A stretch of DNA of 36,713 bases from contig MIQB01000014.1 in the NCBI GenBank assembly GCA_002890585.1, positions 1 to 36,713 of the forward strand, in the 5' to 3' direction. Shown here piece by piece: positions 24,581-32,522 of the stretch. The position numbers and the translations under genes were made by a program. The notes beneath the pieces were generated by a model that worked only from the letters and a program-made list of their open reading frames with translations, had not been told where the DNA came from and ran no database searches. This stretch comes from Tannerella sp. oral taxon 808 (lineage in GTDB: Bacteria > Bacteroidota > Bacteroidia > Bacteroidales > Tannerellaceae). Each line of letters opens with the position of its first letter. Positions within the stretch are counted from its first letter, which is position 1.

Positions 24581-26038
24581 TTACTTCTTCTTGTTTTTGA
24601 TCTTGCTTTTGCCGCCTTTGCCTTTGGCGTTGGAGAATCCGACTTGCGTGCGCACGCAGCGGAAACCGATGTAGGAGCGTGTCTCGTTTTGGTATTCAAA
24701 CGTGCGGCGGTCGGAGCGGATGAACTCGGCTACGTCTTTCCACGATCCGCCGCGCACCACCTTCTTTTTCATGTCGTACGGATCTTCTTTCGCTGCGTTG
24801 TAATGCAAATCGGGGTTGAGGTCGCTGGCTTGCTTGATGCCTGACTCGGTGTAGACTGACGAGGTCCACTCGGCTACGTTTCCGGCCATGTCGTAGAGTC
24901 CAAACTCGTTCGGGGCGAAGGTGGCCACGCGTGAGGTGATCAGGTGGCCGTCTTCTGTGTAGTTGCCATCGCCTGGTTTGAAGTTGGCCATGAAGCATCC
25001 TTTGGCGTTTTGGAGTTCGTTGGTTGACCAGGGGTATTTGTTCTCGCTTTTGCCTGCGCGGGCGGCGTATTCCCATTCGCCTTCGGTGGGTAGGCGGTAG
25101 GGCTCGATGACTGTGCCTGGTGGCAGGTTGATGGACTTCTTGTAGTACTCTGTGCGCCAGACGCAGAAGGCTGTGGCTTGCTCCCACGAGACGCCTACGA
25201 CGGGATAATCATCGTAGCCGGGGTGTGTGAAGTAGGTTTTGAGGTAGGGTTCGTTGTGGGCGTTTTTGAAGTCGTTCACCCAGCTGGTTTCGTCGGGGTA
25301 GATGTTGACGATGCGTGTGTGGAGGAAGTCGAAGGGGCTGCTGAGTGCTCGGGTGATGGTTTGGTTTACGGGGTGTCCTTCGGCGTCGAAGAAGGCGGTG
25401 TCTTTGGAGATCATCACGACTTCGTTGGGGTCGACTTGGATGTCGGTGTTGCGTTCGCGTGCGGCGGGGTCGAGTTGGTTGCGGCGCAGGGCGGCTGCGG
25501 TGTAGTCATACCACTCGTATTTGTAGTTCATCTGCCGTGGGTCGAGGCTGCGTTCGCCGGTGACGGGGTGTGTGTAGTAGACGCTTTCGATGGCGCGTCG
25601 TTCGTCTTCGTTGGCGCGTTTCCAGGGGATGGGGCGTGTCCAGTCGAGGTGTGGTGTGACGGGGTCGCCGTATTTGTCTTCGGTGATCATAAAGAGTTCG
25701 TTGCCTCCGTAGGCGGGATCGGCCAGGCGGGTTCGGATGATGGAGTCGCGTACCCAGTAGACGAATTGGCGATACTGGGCATTGGTGATTTCTGTTTCGT
25801 CCATCCAGAATGATTCGAATGAGACGCCTCGTGTTTCTGGCTCGAATCCCCACAAACTGTCTTTGTCGGCGGGTCCCATTTGGAATGATCCTCGTTTGAT
25901 CAGCACCATTCCGTAGGGGGTTGGTTCGTTGTAGGAGGCCATGCGGGCGCCGACGAGTTCTCCGCCGTCGCCGGAAAGCATTTTGCCGCACGCTGTGAGC
26001 AGTGTGGCTGTCGCAGCCATGATTGCTATCTTCTTCAT
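24581..26038 (-). CDS. porK: Type IX secretion ring lipoprotein PorK/GldK
   Basis: PorK is the outer-membrane lipoprotein of the PorK-PorN ring. The 485-residue protein has a lipoprotein signal (ATATLLTAC, lipidated Cys17) and a formylglycine-generating-enzyme-like fold: MVLIKRGSFQMGPADKDS, FWMDETEITNAQYRQFVYWV, VVGVSWEQATAFCVWRTEYY, YRLPTEGEWEYAARAG, GLYDMAGNVAEWTSSVY and VVRGGSWKDVAEFIRSDRR. The C terminus is lysine-rich (KGKGGKSKIKNKKK). The fold is structural in this family. It follows porP by 42 bp and precedes porL. Confidence 0.96.
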   Translation of the reverse strand: MKKIAIMAATATLLTACGKMLSGDGGELVGARMASYNEPTPYGMVLIKRGSFQMGPADKDSLWGFEPETRGVSFESFWMDETEITNAQYRQFVYWVRDSIIRTRLADPAYGGNELFMITEDKYGDPVTPHLDWTRPIPWKRANEDERRAIESVYYTHPVTGERSLDPRQMNYKYEWYDYTAAALRRNQLDPAARERNTDIQVDPNEVVMISKDTAFFDAEGHPVNQTITRALSSPFDFLHTRIVNIYPDETSWVNDFKNAHNEPYLKTYFTHPGYDDYPVVGVSWEQATAFCVWRTEYYKKSINLPPGTVIEPYRLPTEGEWEYAARAGKSENKYPWSTNELQNAKGCFMANFKPGDGNYTEDGHLITSRVATFAPNEFGLYDMAGNVAEWTSSVYTESGIKQASDLNPDLHYNAAKEDPYDMKKKVVRGGSWKDVAEFIRSDRRTFEYQNETRSYIGFRCVRTQVGFSNAKGKGGKSKIKNKKK

Positions 26039-26080
26039 TGCTCTGTATCTCTTCTCTTTGGGATTGTCTATGGTTTTGTC

Positions 26081-27070
26081 TTATAATATTCTGATGCTCT
26101 TGTGGCGGTTTCGGCCTTCCTTGGGTTTGACGAGCTTCACGCTGTAGGTGACGATGGCTTCGTGGCTGCCGAAGGTGGTTCTGGAGAGTGCCGAGAAGGG
26201 GTATTCGTAGGCGTAACTGACGCGGAAGCCGGCGATGTCGGCGCCGAGGTAGAGGATGCCGTTTGTGGTGCCGCTGTCGGTGATGCGGACGCCGAGCCCT
26301 CCGTTGAACATCTTTTTATAGACGGCTCTCAGGGTTACGTCGCCGACGCTGGTGTGGAGGTCGGAGCGTAGCATGAGTGAGGGACGCAATTCCACCAACG
26401 GGTTGCGCAAGGTGATATTGTATGCTGCCATTAAATTGTATTCACGCATGACTTTCCGCCCGAACTGGTCGCTGAGCTGGAGGGTGGGTGCGGTGAGGTG
26501 TGTGGAGGCGATGCCGAAGTAGTATTGGTCGGTGTAGTAGATGAGGCCGAGGGCGAGGTCGAGGCTTTTGGCGGTGAGGTCTTCGCGGGGGATGGCGTCG
26601 TCGTCTTGTGAATGGTCGGTGCTGCCTTCGGTGTCTTCGGGCACGGGGTGTGCTTTGGAGCCTTGGAAGGTGTTGTTGATCATGCCGGCTTGGAGGCCGA
26701 TGCTGAGTGTTCCTTTGCCGAGGCGGCGTTTGTGGGCTGCTTGTAGGGCGACGGACATGTTTTTATAGAGGGTGCTTTGTTCGTCGTTGATGACGATGAG
26801 GCCGACGCCGTTGTGGGTGCCTCGGAAGCGTAGGGGCATGTCGGCTCCGGCGAAGAGGGTGCGTGGGGCGCCTTGATCCATTCCGAGCCATTGGAGGCGG
26901 TAGAGGGCGGTGAGTGCGATTTCGCTTTTCATCCCGACGGCGGCGGGGTTGTAGGCTGTGGTTGCTGTGAAGTAATGGTTCAGGGGGGCGTCCGTTTGTG
27001 CGGCGAGGGTTGTTGCGCACAAAAGGAGGCTGAGGCATACTGTCCAGGACCGATCGTATCTCTTTGGCAT
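26081..27070 (-). CDS. porP: PorP/SprF-family outer-membrane protein
   Basis: PorP is an outer-membrane protein that links type IX substrates or the PorKN ring to the membrane. The 329-residue protein has a signal peptide (SWTVCLSLLLCATTLAAQ), the family start HYFTATTAYNPAAVGMKSEI, LQWLGMDQGAPRTLFAGADM and a C-terminal barrel region with GVRITDSGTTNGILYLGADI and FRVSYAYEYPFSALSRTTFG. ATG 27070 is chosen; the frame is open further upstream but runs into the terminator hairpin of the previous gene. It is the first gene of the por operon. I could not identify its promoter with confidence. Confidence 0.93.
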   Translation of the reverse strand: MPKRYDRSWTVCLSLLLCATTLAAQTDAPLNHYFTATTAYNPAAVGMKSEIALTALYRLQWLGMDQGAPRTLFAGADMPLRFRGTHNGVGLIVINDEQSTLYKNMSVALQAAHKRRLGKGTLSIGLQAGMINNTFQGSKAHPVPEDTEGSTDHSQDDDAIPREDLTAKSLDLALGLIYYTDQYYFGIASTHLTAPTLQLSDQFGRKVMREYNLMAAYNITLRNPLVELRPSLMLRSDLHTSVGDVTLRAVYKKMFNGGLGVRITDSGTTNGILYLGADIAGFRVSYAYEYPFSALSRTTFGSHEAIVTYSVKLVKPKEGRNRHKSIRIL

Positions 27071-27121
27071 ATTCACCCTGAATAAACCGCTAAGGGGGGG
27101 TGGAAATTGTGTTTGGGGTAA

Positions 27122-27162
27122 ATGAAAAAAGAGTTGCAAGCGTGCATGGCCTGCAACTCTTT
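27122..27162 (-). terminator. Terminator of the DUF2795 gene
   Basis: AAAGAGTTGCA (27128-27138) and TGCAACTCTTT (27152-27162) form an 11-bp stem; on the minus strand it is followed by TTTTTTC. It separates the DUF2795 transcript from the por operon. Confidence 0.82.
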
Positions 27163-27177
27163 CTTTCTGTTGGGGTT

Positions 27178-27399
27178 TCAATATTCTTCTTCGTTGAAGA
27201 AGAAATCTTCCTTACTGGGGTAATCCGGCCAAATGTCCTCTATGCTTTCGTAGACTTCGCCTTCGTCCTCCATTTCTTGCAGGTTTTCGATCACCTCGAG
27301 TGGGGCGCCGGAACGCTGTGCATAGTCTATCAGCTCGTCCTTGGAGGCTGGCCAAGGGGCATCTTCCAGTTTGGAAGCCAACTCTAATGTCCAATACAT
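27178..27399 (-). CDS. Small acidic DUF2795 protein
   Basis: A 73-residue, strongly acidic protein. The core WPASKDELIDYAQRSGAPLE and VIENLQEMEDEGEVYESIED match the DUF2795 fold, and the ending DIWPDYPSKEDFFFNEEEY is a tail I recall from Bacteroidota versions. Function unknown. It is in the same direction as the por operon, 107 bp upstream of porP, but a terminator separates them and it has its own promoter box. Confidence 0.85.
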   Translation of the reverse strand: MYWTLELASKLEDAPWPASKDELIDYAQRSGAPLEVIENLQEMEDEGEVYESIEDIWPDYPSKEDFFFNEEEY

Positions 27400-27498
27400 A
27401 AAGTTTCTCTTTTTACACTGTTTGAGATTGTCTTAATCCTTTGCATGTGCGGGGGGTGGGGCGGATGTGCGCCCTCCCTCCTTGGCATGAAAGGCGCG

Positions 27499-27506
27499 CA
27501 AAAGTA
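27499..27506 (-). promoter_or_regulatory. Promoter of the DUF2795 gene
   Basis: TACTTTTG on the minus strand with CTTG (3 of 4 matches to TTTG) 19 bp upstream at 27526-27529. The leader is about 95 nt. Confidence 0.55.
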
Positions 27507-27696
27507 GATTTACTTTAATCACTTGCAAGTCTGACGGGGTGGCGGCTGGGGGGTGGACGAGGGGGAGGAGGAAAATGCGGGGTACATGTATGGGGCGTAC
27601 GCGGTCATTTTTCACTTTTCATTTCCCCGTTCTTCGTTCCCGCAGATAGATTCCGCCGTCGCTTGTTTCGATTTGCCTCCCAATACGCCCTCCGCC

Positions 27697-28262
27697 AAGG
27701 CTGATTTTCTCCATTTACCCCCGTAGCCTTTCTCTTCACCCTGTTCGGAACTTTCCGAATGGCTTATATAATACTGAAACACTCTTTCGGGATCTTCCGA
27801 TTAATCACTATATTGTATTACATCCGTTCGGAACTTTCCGAAGATAGAATACAGTGTAGTACATCTGTTCGGAATTTTCCGAGACTATCAATACAACCAT
27901 TTCCACACCTTCGGGATTTCCCGAAAGTTTGAAACAAATAATTTATATCAATCGGAAGGTTCCGAAATGACATATCGCTATATTTTATTTAATCGGAATT
28001 TCCCAATTGATGGAAACTATATGAAAACGTACTTCCGGAAATTCCCGATGATATAAAAACGATTGTATCGATAGCTTCGGATAATTCCGAGCAGATGTAC
28101 TACACTGTATTCTATCTTCGGAAAATTCCGAACGGATGTAATATAGCATGGTGATTAATCGGAATATACCGAAAGAGTGTTTCAGTATTATATGAGCCAT
28201 TCGGGAAGTTCCGAACAGGGTAAAAAGAAAGGCTATGGGGGTAAATGGAAAAAATCAGCCTT
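27697..28262. repeat. Array 4: 566-bp palindrome with twelve TTCGGAANNTTCCGAA dyads at 41-42 bp
   Basis: The left end AAGGCTGATTTTCTCCATTT (from 27697) is mirrored by AAATGGAAAAAATCAGCCTT (to 28262). Twelve dyads of the type TTCGGAACTTTCCGAA are centred near 27752, 27794, 27835, 27876, 27918, 27959, 28000, 28041, 28084, 28125, 28166 and 28208. The midpoint of the element falls halfway between dyads 6 and 7. The arms match over roughly the first 200 bp with scattered mismatches; the central 170 bp is less symmetric. It is AT-rich against GC-rich neighbours. It lies in the 1061-bp gap 27400-28460; the rest holds the DUF2795 promoter, the palindrome at 28381 and otherwise nothing I can name. Confidence 0.95.
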
Positions 28263-28380
28263 AGCGCGATCATAATAGCGGGGAAAATCAAGCGGAAATG
28301 ACTGGAAAACCATTGTCGGGAGGGGAGAAACGAGTGATTTTTCCACCTCCGACCATTGCTTTGCCCCTCACCGGAAACAA

Positions 28381-28410
28381 GTAGGGGCGAAAGATTCTCT
28401 CGCCCCTACA
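28381..28410. repeat. Dispersed GTAGGGGCGAAAGATT palindrome
   Basis: GTAGGGGCGA and TCGCCCCTAC pair around AAGATTCTC. It is 51 bp past the stop of the PduO gene and could act in 3'-end formation. Confidence 0.8.
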
Positions 28411-28460
28411 GTGTGTGGCCGGGATATGATTTATGGCGTCCCGGCAATGCGCTCCGCCCC

Positions 28461-29027
28461 TCAAGGGGTCTCGGTGCTGTCCCAGACGATTTCGTCGTTG
28501 CCGCGGCGGACGCATTCGTTGCGGGCGATGACGAAGAGGAGGTCGGAGAGGCGGTTGATGAAGATGAGTACGGGGGCTTCTACTTCGGCTTCTTCGGTGA
28601 GGCGGTAGATGCGGCGTTCGGCGCGGCGGCAGACGGTGCGGCAGACGTGTGCCTCGGCCGAGGCGCGGTTGCCGCCGGGCAGGACGAAGGCTTTGAGGCG
28701 GGGCAGCTGGGCGTCGAGGCGGTCAATGGCGCCCTCGAGGCGGCGGATGGCTTCGGGGGTGACGCGGCTCTCGATGCGGAAGTCGGTCTTGGTGGGGTCG
28801 GTGGCGAGGTAGGAACCGACGGTGAAGAGTTTGTGTTGCACGAAGCGGAGTGTGTCGAGCGTTTCGGGGTCGTCGGTCTCGGCCATGAGTAGGCCGATGT
28901 GTGAATTGAGCTCGTCGATGGTGCCGTAGGCTTCGAGCCGTGGGTGGGTCTTGGGCACGCGGAAGCCGCCCACGAGGGCGGTGGTGCCTTTGTCACCGCC
29001 GCCGGTGTAGATGATGCTTTTCTTCAT
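28461..29027 (-). CDS. Cob(I)yrinic acid a,c-diamide adenosyltransferase, PduO type
   Basis: This enzyme adenosylates cobalamin precursors using ATP, making adenosylcobalamin. The 188-residue helical-bundle protein begins MKKSIIYTGGGDKGTTALVG, with the ATP-binding TGGGDKGTT at residues 8-16, then AYGTIDELNSHIGL, LKAFVLPGGNRASAEAHVCR, TVCRRAERRIYRL and the C-terminal FINRLSDLLFVIARN. These are all PduO/MMAB-type features. It is not clustered with other cobalamin genes here. It reads away from the TlpA-like gene across a small repeat region. Confidence 0.95.
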   Translation of the reverse strand: MKKSIIYTGGGDKGTTALVGGFRVPKTHPRLEAYGTIDELNSHIGLLMAETDDPETLDTLRFVQHKLFTVGSYLATDPTKTDFRIESRVTPEAIRRLEGAIDRLDAQLPRLKAFVLPGGNRASAEAHVCRTVCRRAERRIYRLTEEAEVEAPVLIFINRLSDLLFVIARNECVRRGNDEIVWDSTETP

Positions 29028-29040
29028 ATTATATAAGTAG

Positions 29041-29205
29041 TTAGAGTAGTTATGCGCCTTGCGGCGCGGTAGTTATAGGTAGTTATGCGCCTTGTGGCGC
29101 GGGAGTTATGAGGGCGTCAAAGGGGGAGAGGCTTCTTCTTCCTACTACTTCTAACTACCCGGGGCGAAAGCCCCGTAACTACCTGCGCCAAGGGCGCGCT
29201 ACTAC
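29041..29205. repeat. Repeats of GTAGTTA and GCGCC hairpins
   Basis: Two direct copies of GTAGTTATGCGCCTTGNGGC are 33 bp apart (29047 and 29080), and the far side carries the inverted parts CTAACTACC and GTAACTACCTGCGCC. A GGGGCGAAAGCCCC hairpin (29161-29174) sits among them. The motif ACTACTTCTAACTAC (29143) also occurs at 21766-21780, after porN start. The region fills the gap between PduO and the TlpA-like gene. Confidence 0.7.
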
Positions 29206-29207
29206 GC

Positions 29208-30155
29208 TTATTTCGGCTGCATGATGGCGGGTGGGTTGAGGATGGTGGCGAGGTATTGCTCGACGTAGGGGAAGGCGGCGTCTTTCATGATGACGCGGCG
29301 GTCGCGGCCGACGAGGTAGAGGGCGGGCAGGACGCGGAGGCTGTAGGTGTGCTGGTTGGCTATTTCCAGGTCGCGGTCGTAGCCGTGGGTCCATTCAGGG
29401 GGCATCTGTGGCAGGTACTGTCGCCACATGTCGGCTGCCATGTCGGGGTAGATGGCCAGGACGGTGAGGCGGCCTTGGCGCATCATCTCTCGGACGATGG
29501 GCGAGGCGCTGATGGCGGCGCTGACCTCGCGGCAGGTGCCACAGTCGAGGTTGTGGAAGAAGATGAGCACAAGGTCCGTCTTCAGCCCGTAGAGCGATCC
29601 GGTGGTGCCGTTGGCCATCGTGTAATGGATGTCGGCGGCGGGTGTGCCGGGGCGGTTCCGGGCGGCCTCTGTGAGCATGGCCTCGGCGCGGGCCTTGCGG
29701 TATCGGTCGAGGCTGTCGGTGGCCAGCATGTGCTGCAGCGTGGGGATGAAGTACTCCTCGTTGCGCATGGGCGAGGTGGGGTCGAAGAGGTACTGCTCCA
29801 TCTTGGAGGTGAAGAAGGCGTACATGGCGCGGTTCACGACGGCGTGGTCGAGCAGGTTGCGGATGCTGGCGGCGGCCACGTCGTAGGTGACGTAGGGGAA
29901 GACGGCGTTGAAGTAGTCCACGAGGGCGTGCTCGGTCACGTCCTCGGCGGAGCCAACGAAGGCCGTGTCGCCGAAGTCGAAGCCGTCCCAGTAGTGCTGG
30001 GCTAAGTAGGCGGCACGCGCCTGCGGTTCGCGGTATTCTGCGGGCACAGCGGCGGGCGTGAAGGTGTGCGTCGCCGCCTGCTGGTTTGTCCGGCGGCATC
30101 CGGTGGTCAAGGCCGCCAGCGCGCAGCATAAAAGGAGGAATTGTCTTTTCATCAT
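29208..30155 (-). CDS. Thioredoxin-like lipoprotein (TlpA/DUF5106 type)
   Basis: A 315-residue lipoprotein with signal ALAALTTGC (lipidated Cys20). The N-terminal 180 residues (YLAQHYWDGFDFGDTAF, NAVFPYVTYDVAAASIRNLL, EEYFIPTLQHML) resemble the DUF5106 region of Bacteroidota disulfide proteins. The C-terminal thioredoxin fold has DLVLIFFHNLDCGTCREV with a CGTC pair (Cys205, Cys208), LTVLAIYPDM and VLPALYLVGRDRRVI with the cis-proline. It is expected to be a periplasm-facing thiol-disulfide oxidoreductase. The frame is open to 30851 but the upstream part is the antisense of the sigma factor gene. It has its own promoter box. Confidence 0.87.
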   Translation of the reverse strand: MMKRQFLLLCCALAALTTGCRRTNQQAATHTFTPAAVPAEYREPQARAAYLAQHYWDGFDFGDTAFVGSAEDVTEHALVDYFNAVFPYVTYDVAAASIRNLLDHAVVNRAMYAFFTSKMEQYLFDPTSPMRNEEYFIPTLQHMLATDSLDRYRKARAEAMLTEAARNRPGTPAADIHYTMANGTTGSLYGLKTDLVLIFFHNLDCGTCREVSAAISASPIVREMMRQGRLTVLAIYPDMAADMWRQYLPQMPPEWTHGYDRDLEIANQHTYSLRVLPALYLVGRDRRVIMKDAAFPYVEQYLATILNPPAIMQPK

Positions 30156-30190
30156 TATCTCTCTATCAGGTGGTAAAAAAAATTCGGGGT

Positions 30191-30198
30191 CAAAAGTA
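30191..30198 (-). promoter_or_regulatory. -7 promoter box for the TlpA-like gene
   Basis: TACTTTTG on the minus strand, 35 bp before the ATG at 30155. No -33 TTTG is seen. Confidence 0.5.
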
Positions 30199-30359
30199 AA
30201 CACAGGGCGGGATGGCCGTAGGTGGGGCATGTCGGCGACGCCCATCCCCCTTCCCCGCCCTACCTTTCCGCCCCGAATCCCCCGGCCGAAAGGGCCCCTG
30301 TGTAGCAAATCTCCATCGGCCACGTTATAGGGGTAAACCCATTGAGAAATAAGGCGAGC

Positions 30360-30905
30360 ATGGATCGTTACGAAGACATCATCGAAGGCGTAAGGCAAGG
30401 GCAGCGGGCATCGCAACTCGCCTTCTACGACCGCTTCTACAGCTCCACCTACCACAGCGCCGCGGCCATCCTCGGCGCCGGCAGCGAGGCAGAGGAGGTG
30501 ATGCAAGACGTACTCCTGAAGGTGCTCCTCCGACCCTCCCTGCTCCAAGCCGATGCCAACGCGACAGCGCGCTACCTGCACCGCATGGCCACCAACGCCG
30601 CCATCGACCGACTCCGCAGCCGTCGCTCCACGCTCACCTTCCCCCTCAACGAAGCCACACTGCCCGACGACACCCCCGACGAACCCGACGAGCCTTCCCC
30701 CGCACTGCCCGATGCCGACGAAATCCGCCGCGGCGTGGACAGCCTGCCGGAGACCTACCGCAACATACTCCGCCTGCGCCTCTTCAGGGGCATGCGCTTC
30801 GCCGACATCGCCGCCACGCTCCGAGCCAACCCCTCCAGCGTGCGCGTGCAATACTCCCGCGGACTCTCGCGGCTGCGTAACCTGTTAAAACGAAAGGAGG
30901 AATGA
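30360..30905 (+). CDS. ECF-type RNA polymerase sigma factor
   Basis: A 181-residue alternative sigma factor that directs RNA polymerase to a small regulon. Region 2 (about residues 15-85) includes SQLAFYDRFYSSTYHSAAAI, EAEEVMQDVLLKVLL and YLHRMATNAAIDRLRSRRS; region 4 (about 120-175) includes VDSLPETYRNILRLRLFRGM and FADIAATLRANPSSVRVQYS, the helix-turn-helix. An acidic Pro-rich linker joins them. ATG 30360 is preferred over an in-frame start at 30342. The next gene starts within its stop (ATGA). Confidence 0.93.
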   Translation: MDRYEDIIEGVRQGQRASQLAFYDRFYSSTYHSAAAILGAGSEAEEVMQDVLLKVLLRPSLLQADANATARYLHRMATNAAIDRLRSRRSTLTFPLNEATLPDDTPDEPDEPSPALPDADEIRRGVDSLPETYRNILRLRLFRGMRFADIAATLRANPSSVRVQYSRGLSRLRNLLKRKEE

Positions 30906-31438
30906 TGAATACGAACGAAAGATTAGAAACCAACCTGCGGGCGCAAGCCACGGACCTCCGAGCCGCATCCGAGCCGCCGGCAGGCCATCGCGCACGCTTT
31001 GCCGAGCGATTAGACACCGAGCGCAAGGCACATCGCCATCGCCGCCGGCTGTGGCTGTGGACGGCGAGCGCAGCAGCTGTGGCAGCAGCCATACTAACCG
31101 CCCTCTTATGGTCGCCCGCTACGCCTCAAGCTGACGCACCGACCCAGGCGCAGGCGGTGGACTCGCCGGCCGAGGTGCAGAGCTATTACGCCCTGCGGCT
31201 CGACCATGAGTTAGCAGCCACGCGCGCATTAGTCGACCACGCCGCGAGTGCCGATCGCCAAGAGCTGCTCGATGAGCTACGCGCCATGCAGGCCGAGGAC
31301 GTGCCCGACGTGCAGCTGACCGACGACGAGCGCATCACCCTCATCGTGCGCGTCTACACCTCCAAGATCGACGCCCTGAAGCACATCCAATCGCGATTAT
31401 CAACCAATAACCATAACCATAACAAAGAGGAATCATGA
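30902..31438 (+). CDS. Putative membrane-anchored anti-sigma factor
   Basis: A 178-residue protein with an N-terminal cytosolic charged part, one transmembrane helix at about residues 51-69 (LWTASAAAVAAAILTALLW, preceded by a positive RHRRR stop), and a periplasmic helical tail rich in Asp/Glu ending with HNHNKEE. Sequence alone does not assign a family, but the single helix and its overlap with the ECF sigma gene (ATGA) are typical of an anti-sigma factor. It is the middle gene of three overlapping cistrons. Confidence 0.65.
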   Translation: MMNTNERLETNLRAQATDLRAASEPPAGHRARFAERLDTERKAHRHRRRLWLWTASAAAVAAAILTALLWSPATPQADAPTQAQAVDSPAEVQSYYALRLDHELAATRALVDHAASADRQELLDELRAMQAEDVPDVQLTDDERITLIVRVYTSKIDALKHIQSRLSTNNHNHNKEES

Positions 31439-32415
31439 AAAGAATGCTGATGCTGCTGCTCATGGGCCTTTGCACCGTGAGCACCACAGCCGTCGCAAAA
31501 GAGTATCGGCGGCAGATCGTGAAAGAATTTAATGTCGGGGCGCGCCCCGAGCTCTCCATCGACAACCGCTTCGGCGAGATCCGCATCGTCGAGGGCGCGG
31601 ATCGTAAGATCCTCATCCGCGTCGAGCTCATCGGCGAAGGCTCCACGGAGGAGGAAGCGCGGAAGTATGTCAATTCCATCAGCGTCGACCTCTCGCAATC
31701 CGGCAACCGTGTGGTCGCCCGGACAAGTCATCACATCATCCGCTGCAACAACTGCGGTCGGTTGGTCAACTACACCGTGACGGCCCCGCGCGACGTCGTC
31801 CTCTCGCTCATCAACCGCTTCGGCAACATCTACCTCAACCGAGCCACACAGCCACTCACCGTCACGGTGAAGTACGGCAACCTCTACCTCAAGGAAGCCG
31901 CGACGGCCTCGGTCAGCGTCTCCTTTGGCATGGCCTCCATCGACCGCTGCGCGACGCTCACCCTCGACAGCCGCTACTCAAGCGTCACCCTTGGCACCGT
32001 GGGGAGCTTCACAGGCACGTCAAAATTCGACGGCACCTACCGCATCGAGTCCGTCGGGCGCTGCACTTTGACGGCGGGCTATACGCAAGTCAAGATCGAC
32101 CGCTTGGAGCAGCAGTGCGTGGTGGATAAGCTGCGCTTCGGCGGCCTCCGGATCAGAGAGGTGGCGCGCGACTTCAGCGAGATCAGCGTCCAAGCCTCCT
32201 ATAGCGAGGTGCGCCTCGGCCTAACGCCCACTCACGCCTTCCGCGCTACGCTGTCGGCCTCCTACGGCACAATCCACACGGGCAAGCTGAGCATCCGTGC
32301 CACCGATACACGAACCGGACGCAGAAATGAGTTGGTGGGAACGGCCGGCGCATCAAGCAATCCTCGGGCCACGGTACAGGTCGCGTCATCCTTCGGAGAT
32401 ATCTATCTGCAGTGA
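31435..32415 (+). CDS. Secreted beta-helix-like DUF4097-type protein
   Basis: A 326-residue exported protein with a signal peptide (MKRMLMLLLMGLCTVSTTAV, cut near AKEY). The body is a series of short repeated strands of the type LSIDNRFGEIRIVEG, LINRFGNIYLNR, VTVKYGNLYLKEA, VSVSFGMASIDRC and SSFGDIYLQ, the pattern of DUF4097/DUF2807 beta-helical 'putative adhesin' domains. Two Cys in CNNCGRLV may form a disulfide. Its ATG overlaps the anti-sigma stop (ATGA), so the three genes are translationally coupled; the product may sense or respond to envelope stress with the sigma factor. Its precise role is unknown. Confidence 0.75.
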   Translation: MKRMLMLLLMGLCTVSTTAVAKEYRRQIVKEFNVGARPELSIDNRFGEIRIVEGADRKILIRVELIGEGSTEEEARKYVNSISVDLSQSGNRVVARTSHHIIRCNNCGRLVNYTVTAPRDVVLSLINRFGNIYLNRATQPLTVTVKYGNLYLKEAATASVSVSFGMASIDRCATLTLDSRYSSVTLGTVGSFTGTSKFDGTYRIESVGRCTLTAGYTQVKIDRLEQQCVVDKLRFGGLRIREVARDFSEISVQASYSEVRLGLTPTHAFRATLSASYGTIHTGKLSIRATDTRTGRRNELVGTAGASSNPRATVQVASSFGDIYLQ

Positions 32416-32470
32416 GATGGCAGTGGAATAATCTGCCTAACCTCGGAAATTGTTGGTTTGATTTCTCAGT

Positions 32471-32478
32471 TACATTTG
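32471..32478 (+). promoter_or_regulatory. Candidate -7 promoter box for the Crp-Fnr gene
   Basis: TACATTTG matches TAnnTTTG, 44 bp before the GTG start. ATTG at 32449-32452 could be a degenerate -33, with 18 bp between. Confidence 0.45.
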
Positions 32479-32522
32479 GCCCACCAAAACGGAATTGAGT
32501 AAACAAAAAAGCAGATCATCAA

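Noticed and set aside
30156..30851. Extended N terminus for the TlpA-like protein
   Set aside because: The extra 232 codons are the antisense of the sigma factor gene and cross the promoter; the lipoprotein signal at 30155 marks the true start.
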